DNA from: a virus
DNA length: 64,000 bases
Strand: one strand, 5' to 3'
IMG/VR virus record: IMGVR_UViG_3300022858_000345
Location: 1-64,000 of that record
A model generated the notes under the pieces. It did no database searches, was not told the origin of the DNA, and saw only the letters and a list, made by a program, of their open reading frames with translations. Made by a program: the position numbers and the translations under genes. This document shows positions 16,539 through 24,399 of the stretch, one piece after another. Numbering within the stretch: the first letter of the stretch is position 1; each line of letters starts with the position of its first letter.

Positions 16539-19351
16539 CCAAATTTATACTAAGAGATTATCAGGAACAATGTTTAGATAAGATTATTTCTAACGCCAGA
16601 AAAGGAGCTTTGAAACAGGTAATAGTTCTTGCTACAGGATTAGGTAAGACTGTTATTTTTGGGCATTTACCAACAAAGGTAAAAGAGAAATCAGGAAAGA
16701 AAACTCTTATTTTAGCTCATAGGGAGGAATTGCTTGACCAAGCCGCAGATAAATTAAGGTTAATTGACTCTGATTTAAAAGTAGATATAGAACAAGGAAG
16801 TAGAAAAGTGGAGGGAGATGTAGACGTTGTTGTAGCTAGTGTTCCGACTTTGGGGAGAGAAGGTAGTGAGAGAATAAAGAAATTTAATCCAGAAGAATTT
16901 GGTTGTATAATTGTAGATGAGTGCTTTGTAGCAGGAACTAAGATAGATGGAAGAAATATAGAAGATATTAAAATAGGGGATTATGTAAATAGTTTTAATG
17001 AGAAAACAAGGAAGGTAGAAAAGAAAAAAGTATTAAGGTTGTTTAAGAATAAGGTGAAAGATAAACTAGTTAAAGTATATTTAGATAATGGTAATCATAT
17101 AGTATGCACACCCAATCATCCATTTTTCTGTGGGGGTAGGTATATTTCTGCTATAAATTTAAAAGAGCATTATGTATTGACAAACATCATGCAATTTGCT
17201 AATTATATAAGAGATGCAAAAAAGATATATAAAACCAAAAAAGTGTATAGTTTGCCAAAAGACTTATCAACCGAAGTCTTGGAATTGTTATATGGTCCCG
17301 ATTTGTTCAGAAGATTGCAAAAAGGTGAGGAGGAAAGAGAGAAGAAAAAAAGTAGTTTTACCTTGTTTAAATTGTGGGAAAAAGGTTGTAGCTTGTGGCA
17401 TAAATCAGTTGTCTTTAGCTCGAAGAGGGAGGGCATATTGTTCAGAGTCATGCAAGAAGACATACTTGAGCAAATTGAGTTCGACTACAATGAGCAAAAC
17501 AAACAAAAAATATGCCTCAGAAAGAATGCGAAAAAACAATCCTATGAAAAATCCAGAGTCAGTGGAGAAGATGAGGAAAAAAATGATTGGAAGAACATTT
17601 CTCAGTCGAGGAGGAAATGGGAAAATGACGAAACAACAAATAAAATTATGGCTCTCTTTAGGTTTACCGATAGAGGCATTAGAGTATCCAATAAAGACCT
17701 CAAAAGTAAAACATTTGTTTATTTCCTTACCAAATTACTATTCTCCAGACATAGGAATAAAAGATGTAAAATTAGCTATAGAGGTAGATGGGAAGACCCA
17801 CAAGTTAAAGAAATGGAGGTTTTTGGACAAGAGAAAGACAGAAGTTCTACAAGCGTTAGGGTGGTCAGTACTGAGGTTTTGGAACGAGGAAGTAGATTCC
17901 CGGCTAGAGGAGTGTGTGAAGACGGTTACGTCTACAATTTTGAAGTTGAGGGAAACAACAACTACTTTGCCAACGGAATCTTAGTACATAATTGCCACCA
18001 CTCAATAGCTAGTACTTATGTTAATATATTTAGATATTTTGGGGTATTAAAAGGGGAAGAACATGGAAGCCCTAAATTGCTTGTAGGGTGTACGGCCACT
18101 CCTAGTAGAGCCGATCATGAAGGATTAGATAAAATATTTGATAGAATTACTTTCACTTATACTTTAAGACAAGGAATTGAGTCTAGTTATTTAGCCCCTA
18201 TCAAAGCGTATACAGTTAGTACCTTAGCGGATTTAACTAAAGTTCATACTAGAATGGGGGATTTTGTAGAAAAAGAATTATCAGAAGCTATTAATACAGA
18301 GGAGAGAAATAAAATAGTGGTTAATAGTTACTTAGACATAGTTTCAGGCGGTAAAGCCCTAGTATTTGCTTCTGATGTACAGCATACAAAAGACTTAACG
18401 TCTTATTTTAGAGGAGTAGGGGTAAAAGCTAGTTGTGTGTTAGGGGAAACAGATAGAGGGGTTAGAAAAGGGATAATAGAAGATTTTGCTAGTGGAAAGA
18501 TAAAAGTATTAATTGGATGTGGTGTTTTTACAGAAGGATTTGATGAGCCTTCTATTGAAGCGGTTATGATGGCTAGACCTACTAAAAGTTCTGTTCTTTA
18601 TCAGCAAATGGTAGGTAGAGGAACTAGGCTATGTGAAGGAAAAGCAGAATTAAAATTAATAGACTTTGTAGACAATACAGGTAAAAATTCAATAATGTCT
18701 TTGCCTCAGTTGTTTGGAGTACCTAAAACATTAAAAGCAAAGAAGGGGAAAGATATTATGGAATGGGTTGGGCAAGCAGAACAAATAACTGATTTATATC
18801 CAGAGTATCCTTTAGATACCATAGACGATTGGAGCGAGGAAAATATCGAAAAAATAGTAAAAGAGATAGATATATTTGCCAAAGCTGAATTACCAGAAGA
18901 AGTAAAAACAAATTCTCAATTTACTTGGGAGAAGCAAGGAGAGGATTCTTATAAATTACAATTCCCAGCTTTAGAAGGAATAAAACAAGAAATTACTATT
19001 AAATCAAATATGTTAAATACATATAATATAGAGGTAGTCAGCTTAATAGAAGTTGCTCCTGATTACATAAATGGATATAAAAAATGGAAAAAAACAGATA
19101 CTATAGATGTAGGATCTTATGGTGATTTATCAGAAGCTTTAAAGCAAGGAGATACTTGGATAAAAGAAAATAAACCAGAGTTTGAAAGAATGTTTGACCA
19201 AAAAAGTCAATGGCGTTCAAATTCTGCGACTGAGAAGCAGATTAGTTTATTAAAAAAATTAGGAGTTCCTATACCTAAAATTGGATTTAATTCTGGCCAA
19301 GCGTCAGTTCTCATAGGGCGTGCTTTGTCTGAAAGTAAAAAAAGAAGTTGA
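16535..19351 (+). CDS. SF2 DEAD/DEAH-type helicase interrupted by an intein
   Basis: A 938-residue precursor. The extein is a SF2 helicase: Walker A LATGLGKT, DE|CHH Walker B split by the intein, motif III GCTATPS, motif V and motif VI QMVGRGTRL. The C-terminus (TEKQISLLKKLGVPIP) is a domain seen in phage and bacterial SF2 helicases. Removing residues 130-486 leaves 581 residues, a normal size. It probably acts in recombination or replication restart, like UvsW. The intein sits exactly between Glu and Cys of DECH, so activity requires splicing. The start overlaps the RuvC gene. Confidence 0.93.
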   Translation: MTKFILRDYQEQCLDKIISNARKGALKQVIVLATGLGKTVIFGHLPTKVKEKSGKKTLILAHREELLDQAADKLRLIDSDLKVDIEQGSRKVEGDVDVVVASVPTLGREGSERIKKFNPEEFGCIIVDECFVAGTKIDGRNIEDIKIGDYVNSFNEKTRKVEKKKVLRLFKNKVKDKLVKVYLDNGNHIVCTPNHPFFCGGRYISAINLKEHYVLTNIMQFANYIRDAKKIYKTKKVYSLPKDLSTEVLELLYGPDLFRRLQKGEEEREKKKSSFTLFKLWEKGCSLWHKSVVFSSKREGILFRVMQEDILEQIEFDYNEQNKQKICLRKNAKKQSYEKSRVSGEDEEKNDWKNISQSRRKWENDETTNKIMALFRFTDRGIRVSNKDLKSKTFVYFLTKLLFSRHRNKRCKISYRGRWEDPQVKEMEVFGQEKDRSSTSVRVVSTEVLERGSRFPARGVCEDGYVYNFEVEGNNNYFANGILVHNCHHSIASTYVNIFRYFGVLKGEEHGSPKLLVGCTATPSRADHEGLDKIFDRITFTYTLRQGIESSYLAPIKAYTVSTLADLTKVHTRMGDFVEKELSEAINTEERNKIVVNSYLDIVSGGKALVFASDVQHTKDLTSYFRGVGVKASCVLGETDRGVRKGIIEDFASGKIKVLIGCGVFTEGFDEPSIEAVMMARPTKSSVLYQQMVGRGTRLCEGKAELKLIDFVDNTGKNSIMSLPQLFGVPKTLKAKKGKDIMEWVGQAEQITDLYPEYPLDTIDDWSEENIEKIVKEIDIFAKAELPEEVKTNSQFTWEKQGEDSYKLQFPALEGIKQEITIKSNMLNTYNIEVVSLIEVAPDYINGYKKWKKTDTIDVGSYGDLSEALKQGDTWIKENKPEFERMFDQKSQWRSNSATEKQISLLKKLGVPIPKIGFNSGQASVLIGRALSESKKRS
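16922..17992 (+). other. intein in helicase, with nested out-of-frame endonuclease
   Basis: 357 codons, residues 130-486 of the helicase precursor. Block A starts with Cys1 (CFVAGTKI), block B is VCTPNHPFF, block F is GYVYNFEVEGNNNYFANG and block G is ILVHN followed by extein Cys+1. All splice residues (Cys1, the block B His, the penultimate His, the final Asn, Cys+1) are present. Between blocks B and F the in-frame protein matches no known endonuclease. The nuclease is instead read from the +1 frame (17214-17984), which runs through blocks F and G. Splicing should therefore be active while the homing function is encoded elsewhere in the same DNA. Confidence 0.92.
17214..17984 (+). CDS. Vsr/DUF559-like homing endonuclease nested in the helicase intein (+1 frame)
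   Basis: 256 codons in the +1 frame of the helicase gene, wholly inside its intein. The N-terminus carries zinc-finger-like Cys pairs (CIVC...CSEDC, CLNC...CSESC). The C-terminal Vsr-like core is LPNYYSPDIGIK, LAIEVDGKTH and LGWSVLRFWNEEV, the EDxHD/PD-(D/E)XK pattern of Vsr-like homing nucleases. Its last 25 or so codons share DNA with intein splice blocks F and G; the TAG stop is 8 nt before the intein end. A perfect TTGACA (17177-17182) lies upstream, but no good -10 box is at standard spacing. Confidence 0.8.
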   Translation: MQKRYIKPKKCIVCQKTYQPKSWNCYMVPICSEDCKKVRRKERRKKVVLPCLNCGKKVVACGINQLSLARRGRAYCSESCKKTYLSKLSSTTMSKTNKKYASERMRKNNPMKNPESVEKMRKKMIGRTFLSRGGNGKMTKQQIKLWLSLGLPIEALEYPIKTSKVKHLFISLPNYYSPDIGIKDVKLAIEVDGKTHKLKKWRFLDKRKTEVLQALGWSVLRFWNEEVDSRLEECVKTVTSTILKLRETTTTLPTES

Positions 19352-19375
19352 TTTTTAAATTTAAGGCTATATAAT
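19348..19375 (+). promoter_or_regulatory. sigma70-type promoter for the HNH gene at 19407
   Basis: TTGATT (19348-19353, overlapping the helicase stop codon), 16-bp spacer, perfect TATAAT (19370-19375). It gives the homing gene its own transcript. Confidence 0.65.
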
Positions 19376-19406
19376 ACTAGTATAGATAAACAATTAAATA
19401 GGAGCT

Positions 19407-20243
19407 ATGGGAAAGTATATAGTGACCGAAGGGCATAAACAAAAAATAGCAAAAGCTAGAAAAGGGTTTATACCTTCTAAAGAGCATAGGGAAAAGCTGT
19501 CTAAGGCTAGTTTAGGTAAGAAAAAGACTCTGGAACATTGTAAAAATATTAGTAAAGCTCATTTAGGGCAGAAAGCCTGGAATAAAGGAGTTCCTATGAC
19601 AGTGAAAGCTAAAGAGAAATTATCTAAAAGTTTAAGTGGAAAGATTCCTTGGAATAAAGGTAAAAGAATGTCTAAGGAATATAGAAAGAAGTTGAGTGAT
19701 AGTCATAAAGGTTATAAGGTTTCTGAAGAAACTAAGAAAAAAATATCTAAAGCGCATAAAGGAAAAAAAATATCTGAGGAGCAGAAAGAGAAAATAAGTA
19801 AAACTTTGACAGGCAGAAAAAGAACTAAAGAAGAACGAAAAAATATTAGTTTGGGGTTGAAAGGTAGAAAAGCTTGGAATAAAGGAATACCTGTATCGGA
19901 AGAACAGAGGATACAACTATCCCTAGCAAATAAGGGTAAAAAATTATCTACAGAACAAAGATTAAAAAGACTTAAAACTTGCCCTAAAGGGGCAGATGTT
20001 TGGAATTGGAAAGGTGGAGTAACTTCAGAAAATGCTAGAATTAGGGGAAGCTTAAAAATGAGATTATGGAGAGAAGCAGTATTTAAGAGAGACGACTATA
20101 CTTGTCAAGAGTGCGGTAAAAGAGGGGTTTATTTAGAAGCACACCATATTAAAAAGTTTTCTACGCATCAAGAGTTAATGTTTGAAGTTAGTAATGGAGT
20201 TACATTATGTAAGGAGTGTCACAAAATAGAGACATTTAAGTAA
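19407..20243 (+). CDS. NUMOD3-HNH homing endonuclease, largest repeat array
   Basis: 278 residues. The first 190 are about eight NUMOD3 repeats, each ending in a G-K/R-x pattern (for example SEETKKKISKAHKGKKISEE). They form an extended DNA-reading array. The HNH domain has CQECGKRG, EAHHIKKFS and CKECHK. Of the four related free-standing genes here it has the longest array, so recognition length probably differs between them. It lies just after the intein-bearing helicase gene with its own promoter and an AGGAG close to the ATG. Confidence 0.9.
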   Translation: MGKYIVTEGHKQKIAKARKGFIPSKEHREKLSKASLGKKKTLEHCKNISKAHLGQKAWNKGVPMTVKAKEKLSKSLSGKIPWNKGKRMSKEYRKKLSDSHKGYKVSEETKKKISKAHKGKKISEEQKEKISKTLTGRKRTKEERKNISLGLKGRKAWNKGIPVSEEQRIQLSLANKGKKLSTEQRLKRLKTCPKGADVWNWKGGVTSENARIRGSLKMRLWREAVFKRDDYTCQECGKRGVYLEAHHIKKFSTHQELMFEVSNGVTLCKECHKIETFK

Positions 20244-20264
20244 TAAATTTTAACCAAAAACACT

Positions 20265-20426
20265 ATGATTCGTATGTCATTAAATGAAGAAGACTTTAAT
20301 ACTTTAATCACAGGAGGGGAAGTAGTTAAAGAAGGAGTTACACTAATATTAAAAGATATTGGGTATGCAACTATGTGTGAAAAGCTAAAAAAAGCTATGG
20401 TAAAAGACGGATTTATTAAACAATAA
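20265..20426 (+). CDS. small acidic protein, 53 aa
   Basis: ATG 20265 after an A-rich leader; TAA 20424-20426. Soluble alpha/beta protein with LITGGEVVKEGVTLILKD. No family recognised. It is followed by a strong promoter. Confidence 0.5.
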   Translation: MIRMSLNEEDFNTLITGGEVVKEGVTLILKDIGYATMCEKLKKAMVKDGFIKQ

Positions 20427-20452
20427 AATTATAATAACACAAGTGTAAAAAC

Positions 20453-20481
20453 TTGAAAAAGTTAAAAAAGTATATTATAAT
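20453..20481 (+). promoter_or_regulatory. sigma70-type promoter (cttgaaaaagtt family)
   Basis: TTGAAA (20453-20458), 17-bp spacer, perfect TATAAT (20476-20481). It is nearly identical over 28 bp to the copy at 20699, only 246 bp downstream. Confidence 0.8.
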
Positions 20482-20514
20482 GTAAATGTTAAATAATTAA
20501 ATAACTAACAAAAA

Positions 20515-20661
20515 ATGAATTTAGTTTTTTACGCCACAGTAATACAGTTAATCGTAATTATTTGGTATTTATCTACTAGGACTGAATATGATTTAGTTAT
20601 ATTAGTGGGTAATTTTTTTACTACAATATTATTAATATTTGTACTTATTTCACAATCTTAA
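20515..20661 (+). CDS. small membrane protein, 48 aa
   Basis: ATG 20515, TAA 20659-20661. Two hydrophobic segments (about 2-18 and 28-46) separated by a short polar loop. It is the only gene between two near-identical promoters. No family recognised. Confidence 0.5.
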   Translation: MNLVFYATVIQLIVIIWYLSTRTEYDLVILVGNFFTTILLIFVLISQS

Positions 20662-20698
20662 CTATACAATATTTTTATAAAAATGCAAGTTTAAATAC

Positions 20699-20727
20699 TT
20701 GAAAAAGTTGAAAAAGTATATTATAAT
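20699..20727 (+). promoter_or_regulatory. sigma70-type promoter (cttgaaaaagtt family)
   Basis: TTGAAA (20699-20704), 17-bp spacer, perfect TATAAT (20722-20727). It drives the genes from 20762 through the DNA polymerase. Confidence 0.8.
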
Positions 20728-20761
20728 GTATATGTTAGATAAATAAATAACCCACAAAAAA

Positions 20762-20896
20762 ATGCCTAAAGAAGTAAATAAAAATAAATTTAAAGAGTTA
20801 GTAGATGAGACTTTGGAAGCACAAATGGATGCTCTAAGAGATGATGAAGGATTTGTGCAAAGTTTACCAGATGCTATTGTTAGTATTTTAAAATAA
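20762..20896 (+). CDS. small acidic protein, 44 aa
   Basis: ATG 20762, TAA 20894-20896. Its start (NKNKFKELVDETLEAQMD) resembles that of the next gene (GKEFGELVDNTIALQ), so the two may share a short interaction motif. No family recognised. Confidence 0.5.
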   Translation: MPKEVNKNKFKELVDETLEAQMDALRDDEGFVQSLPDAIVSILK

Positions 20897-20914
20897 TTTA
20901 TAACCAACAAAAAA

Positions 20915-21253
20915 ATGAATCATTTACAAACAAATGAAGTAGGAAAGGAGTTCGGAGAGCTAGTAGATAATACTATTGCTCTACAAAAACAAATTAAAAA
21001 ATTAGAGAATGGAAAACTAGCGGAGTTGAAAAAGGAAATTGGAGGGCATAAAGAAGAATTAAGAAAAGAAATGGATAGAAGAGGTATAAATAAATTAGAT
21101 GGAGGTAAAGGTAATGTTTTATTAATAGATAGAAAAGGGTCTATAGTAGTAGATTTTGATGATATTATGAAAGATTTAGGAGTATCTGATTTGAAAAAAT
21201 ACCAGACTCAAAAAGAAGGATCACAATTCATTAAAGTAACAGCTAATGTCTAA
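20915..21253 (+). CDS. coiled-coil protein preceding the polymerase, 112 aa
   Basis: Residues about 5-60 form a Lys/Glu-rich coiled coil; the C-terminal half is a small alpha/beta segment (GGKGNVLLIDRKGSIVVDFDD). It overlaps the polymerase start by 8 nt, so translation is probably coupled. It may be a polymerase accessory factor, by context only. Confidence 0.55.
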   Translation: MNHLQTNEVGKEFGELVDNTIALQKQIKKLENGKLAELKKEIGGHKEELRKEMDRRGINKLDGGKGNVLLIDRKGSIVVDFDDIMKDLGVSDLKKYQTQKEGSQFIKVTANV

Positions 21254-24200
21254 GTTCATTGTAAAAAATAAGGAGGAGTATAAAAAGATTATAGATAAAA
21301 TTTTAGTTTCATCTTCTGAATATGTGGCTTTAGATACAGAGACAGAAGAATTTGATAAGGAGAAGACGCACGCATTTGATTTAGGGTTGTATGGAATAGG
21401 GTTATATGGGAAGGACTTTAAGATTTTTATTCCTGCTAAATTTGTAAAGAAAGACTTTCAGAAGGTTTTAGATAAATTTATTTTTATTTTTCATAACGCA
21501 AAATTTGATTTATTAATTTTAGAAAAGCACGGGTTTAATATAGATAAGTTAAAATATCACGATACTTTAATAATGAGTTGGTTACTAAATGAAAATAGAC
21601 GCTCACATAAATTAAAAGATTTAGCTCATTCGGTTTTAAGAGTTAAAGAAGAAAAGATTATTAAATATGGGGATGTTATTAAAAAGCCTATATTAGAGGA
21701 GTATGGTATGTTTCCTGAGGAATTTAGAATGGATTTGGCTAGGTGGATGATAAAGTTAGGGCTTTATTGTATAGATGATTGTACTTATACATATAAGTTA
21801 TTTTTTAAATTTAAACCTAAACTTGAAGAACAAAGTATATGGAGTATTTATGAAAGATTAGAATTAGAAACAGTAAAAGTTTTAATGTATATGGAATTGA
21901 GAGGAATAAAAGTAAATTGTAAGTATTTGGAAAAATTAGGAAAGAAAATTGAAACTGAGCTAATTCAGATTCAGGCAGATATTTGGAAAGGAGCGGGAAA
22001 AGAGTTTGATATAAATAGCCCAAAACAACTATCTCAGGTTTTATTTACTGAAAAAGGTTTTAAGTTAACAGATGATTATAGAACACCAACGGGGGCTTAT
22101 TCTACTAATGAAGCGGCTTTGAAGTATTTAAAAGAGGCGTACCCTAAAGATGAAGTGTTAGGGGGTATTTTAAAATATCGGGAATTATTTAAGCTACACA
22201 GTGCTTTTATTGTAGGGCTTTTAAGCAAACAAAGAGATGGAGTTATACATACTTCATTTAAACAACATGGAACAGTCACAGGTAGGCTTTCATGTGTAGC
22301 TAAAGATACTCCTATTTTAATATTAGAGGGGCATGTGCCTATTTCAAAAATAGACTTGCATAATAAGAACCACCAATATACAATAGGTAGCGGAGGGGAG
22401 TTAAGAAAGATAAAGAATTTAATATTTAATGGGTATGGAAAATTGTATGATGTTAAAACAGGAGATTCAAAGCTTAGATGTTCAGGAGACCACAGATTGT
22501 GGACAAGTTCTGGGTGGCGGAAAGCTGAAGATTTGCGAGAGGGAGATAAAGTATTCTTTAATAGAAGCTCCTTTAAAGTTCAAGGATTTGGGGTTGGGGA
22601 GAATAATATTAGACGAAAACAGTTTTGTGCTTTTAAGAATAAAGGAGAAGTTGACTCATCAAAAGATACGTCAGCTATCAAACAATGTTATAAAAAGAAG
22701 GTGGATACTTTTATCTCAAAAAGTTTATTTAAAAAAATACGGGAAAGATTTAAAAAAGATTCACAAGATAAATCTAAGTCTTGCGGCGTTGGGAAACAAA
22801 AATGGAAAGGGGAAAGGGAAAGTTTCTTTAGACGCAAAACAACTATTAGAGAAAGTTCAGATGGGAAAAAGTATAGGGAGGATAGCAAAAGAGATGCATT
22901 CTACAGAATTTATAGTGAAGTCAAATCTTATGTTGTTAGGTATGCCATTAAGGTATGCAAAAACCCCAAAGCAAGTAGGCACTTGGAGCAAAGAAGATGT
23001 CAGGTTGGTAGAGAAAATTTTTCCAGAGTTTTTAGAAATAGCAAAGAAATTCAAGAAGAACCCCGCGGAATTTTTAGACTTAGTATATGGAAAAGTGTTA
23101 GATACTTACAAAATTTTATGGTTATTAAAAAAATTGGGGGGTTTGCATGGGCATTATATGGAAACTGGGGCTATAGAGAAATCTCATATATGTTGGGGAA
23201 CGAACAGTTCAGCCAATACTTTATTAGCGAGGGAGTTAAGAATGCAGAGTATAAAGCACATGAGAGAATTCCCTATTGGAAAAAATTATTCTGTAGATTT
23301 TTATTTCCCGATTTCAAATTTAATGGTGGAATTAGATGGAAAACACCACGAAACAGATATAAAAACTTTAGAGAGGGACAAAGAGAAAGAGAAAATTATA
23401 AAAAAGATGGGGATTCGGTTAAAGAGATTTATGTCTACGGAGGGGAAAAACCCAAAATTGCTGTTAAAGAAAATCAAGAAGTTACTATAGATAGCATTGA
23501 ATATATAGGTAGAGGGGAATTATGGGACTTAACAGTAGATGGAGATTCTTCATATATTACAGAAGGGCTAATTAGTCATAATTGTAGTGCTCCTAACTTA
23601 CAACAGTTACCTAGAAGGGATGATGAGTATGATATTAGAAAGGCTTTTATACCTAGAGAAGGGTATACATTTGTTATTTCAGACTTATCTCAAATAGAAT
23701 TAAGGATAGCAGCTTCTATCAGTCAAGACCCTACTATGCTTAAGATATTTAATGAAGGTGGAGATATACATGGGGAGACCGCTAAACTGCTCGATTGTGA
23801 AAGAGTAATAGCTAAACAAATTAATTTTGGAATTTTATACGGCACCGCTGCTTTTGGAATGTCAAAAGGTTTAGAAGCCAAAGGAGTGAAGCTAGATGTT
23901 AAAGAAGCAGAGAAGTTTATTAATAGATATTTCTCTAAGTTTAAAAAATTAGAGATACTTATAGAGCAAGCTAAAAATACTTTGAGAAAAAAATACGCAA
24001 TTACTACTGTTTTTAATAGAAAAAGAAGATTCCCAAAATATGCAGAAGCCAGAAAAAATAGAGATTGGAAGTTAGTAGCTCACTGTGAAAGGCAAGCTAT
24101 AAATTCTATTATTCAGGGAAGTGCTGCTGATATTATTAAAGTTCAAATGAGAAATTTAAGTAGGGAGTTACCTAAATATGGAGCGTATCTTTTAGTTCAG

Positions 24201-24347
24201 GTGCACGATGAAGTAATTTGTGAAGTTCCTAAGGAAAAAGCTGAGGAAGTTTTAAAGATTGTAGTAGATATTATGGAAAATTCTTATCATCTTAAAGGGG
24301 TTCCAATAGTGGCTAATGGATTTATTAGTGAGGTATGGAAGAAGTAG
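21246..24347 (+). CDS. polA-like: family A DNA polymerase interrupted by an intein
   Basis: A 1033-residue precursor. The N-terminal 3'-5' exonuclease has D30-x-E32 (LDTETEE), a second Asp in FHNAKFDLL and DDCTYTY. The polymerase part begins before TVTGRLS, the intein follows, then come motif A ISDLSQIELRIAA, motif B ERVIAKQINFGILYG and motif C VQVHDEV. Removing residues 350-779 leaves 603 residues, usual for phage family A enzymes. The segment before motif B (TAKLLDC) is shorter than in typical Pol I. This is the replicative polymerase of the phage. The intein splits the conserved GRLS^CxxPNLQ motif. Confidence 0.94.
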   Translation: MSKFIVKNKEEYKKIIDKILVSSSEYVALDTETEEFDKEKTHAFDLGLYGIGLYGKDFKIFIPAKFVKKDFQKVLDKFIFIFHNAKFDLLILEKHGFNIDKLKYHDTLIMSWLLNENRRSHKLKDLAHSVLRVKEEKIIKYGDVIKKPILEEYGMFPEEFRMDLARWMIKLGLYCIDDCTYTYKLFFKFKPKLEEQSIWSIYERLELETVKVLMYMELRGIKVNCKYLEKLGKKIETELIQIQADIWKGAGKEFDINSPKQLSQVLFTEKGFKLTDDYRTPTGAYSTNEAALKYLKEAYPKDEVLGGILKYRELFKLHSAFIVGLLSKQRDGVIHTSFKQHGTVTGRLSCVAKDTPILILEGHVPISKIDLHNKNHQYTIGSGGELRKIKNLIFNGYGKLYDVKTGDSKLRCSGDHRLWTSSGWRKAEDLREGDKVFFNRSSFKVQGFGVGENNIRRKQFCAFKNKGEVDSSKDTSAIKQCYKKKVDTFISKSLFKKIRERFKKDSQDKSKSCGVGKQKWKGERESFFRRKTTIRESSDGKKYREDSKRDAFYRIYSEVKSYVVRYAIKVCKNPKASRHLEQRRCQVGRENFSRVFRNSKEIQEEPRGIFRLSIWKSVRYLQNFMVIKKIGGFAWALYGNWGYREISYMLGNEQFSQYFISEGVKNAEYKAHERIPYWKKLFCRFLFPDFKFNGGIRWKTPRNRYKNFREGQRERENYKKDGDSVKEIYVYGGEKPKIAVKENQEVTIDSIEYIGRGELWDLTVDGDSSYITEGLISHNCSAPNLQQLPRRDDEYDIRKAFIPREGYTFVISDLSQIELRIAASISQDPTMLKIFNEGGDIHGETAKLLDCERVIAKQINFGILYGTAAFGMSKGLEAKGVKLDVKEAEKFINRYFSKFKKLEILIEQAKNTLRKKYAITTVFNRKRRFPKYAEARKNRDWKLVAHCERQAINSIIQGSAADIIKVQMRNLSRELPKYGAYLLVQVHDEVICEVPKEKAEEVLKIVVDIMENSYHLKGVPIVANGFISEVWKK
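22293..23582 (+). other. intein in DNA polymerase, with nested out-of-frame endonuclease
   Basis: 430 codons (residues 350-779). Block A starts with Cys1 (CVAKDTPILI), block B is CSGDHRLWTSSGW, block F is GELWDLTVDGDSSYITEG and block G is LISHN followed by extein Cys+1. Between them the in-frame protein (Lys/Arg-rich, low complexity) matches no nuclease. The +1 frame encodes a Vsr-like endonuclease at 22429-23490. Splice residues are intact, so splicing should work. Confidence 0.92.
22429..23490 (+). CDS. Vsr/DUF559-like homing endonuclease nested in the polymerase intein (+1 frame)
   Basis: Up to 353 codons in the +1 frame, inside the intein. The centre holds a helix-turn-helix-like region (KSIGRIAKEMHSTEFIVKSN). 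The C-terminal catalytic part is FPIGKNYSVDFYFP, LMVELDGKHHE and MGIRLKRF, the Vsr-like ExDGxxH pattern shared with the other two nested genes. The true start may be later than ATG 22429, because the first 45 or so codons share DNA with splice block B and look less like a folded domain. Expression route unknown. Confidence 0.75.
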   Translation: MGMENCMMLKQEIQSLDVQETTDCGQVLGGGKLKICEREIKYSLIEAPLKFKDLGLGRIILDENSFVLLRIKEKLTHQKIRQLSNNVIKRRWILLSQKVYLKKYGKDLKKIHKINLSLAALGNKNGKGKGKVSLDAKQLLEKVQMGKSIGRIAKEMHSTEFIVKSNLMLLGMPLRYAKTPKQVGTWSKEDVRLVEKIFPEFLEIAKKFKKNPAEFLDLVYGKVLDTYKILWLLKKLGGLHGHYMETGAIEKSHICWGTNSSANTLLARELRMQSIKHMREFPIGKNYSVDFYFPISNLMVELDGKHHETDIKTLERDKEKEKIIKKMGIRLKRFMSTEGKNPKLLLKKIKKLL

Positions 24348-24348
24348 C

Positions 24349-24377
24349 TTGTTTTTGAGAGAAGTTTAATTTATAAT
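24349..24377 (+). promoter_or_regulatory. sigma70-type promoter for the HNH gene at 24400
   Basis: TTGTTT (24349-24354, just after the polymerase stop), 17-bp spacer, perfect TATAAT (24372-24377). It lies 22 bp before the homing gene start. Confidence 0.65.
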
Positions 24378-24399
24378 AAGGTTATAGTAAAAAAATAGT

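Noticed and set aside
17214-23490. Nested endonucleases as sequencing-error artefacts of normal in-frame inteins
   Set aside because: Each nested ORF runs for hundreds of codons, and the intein frame is also open on both sides and across it. Two compensating indels would be needed in each case, and the antisense case cannot arise this way.
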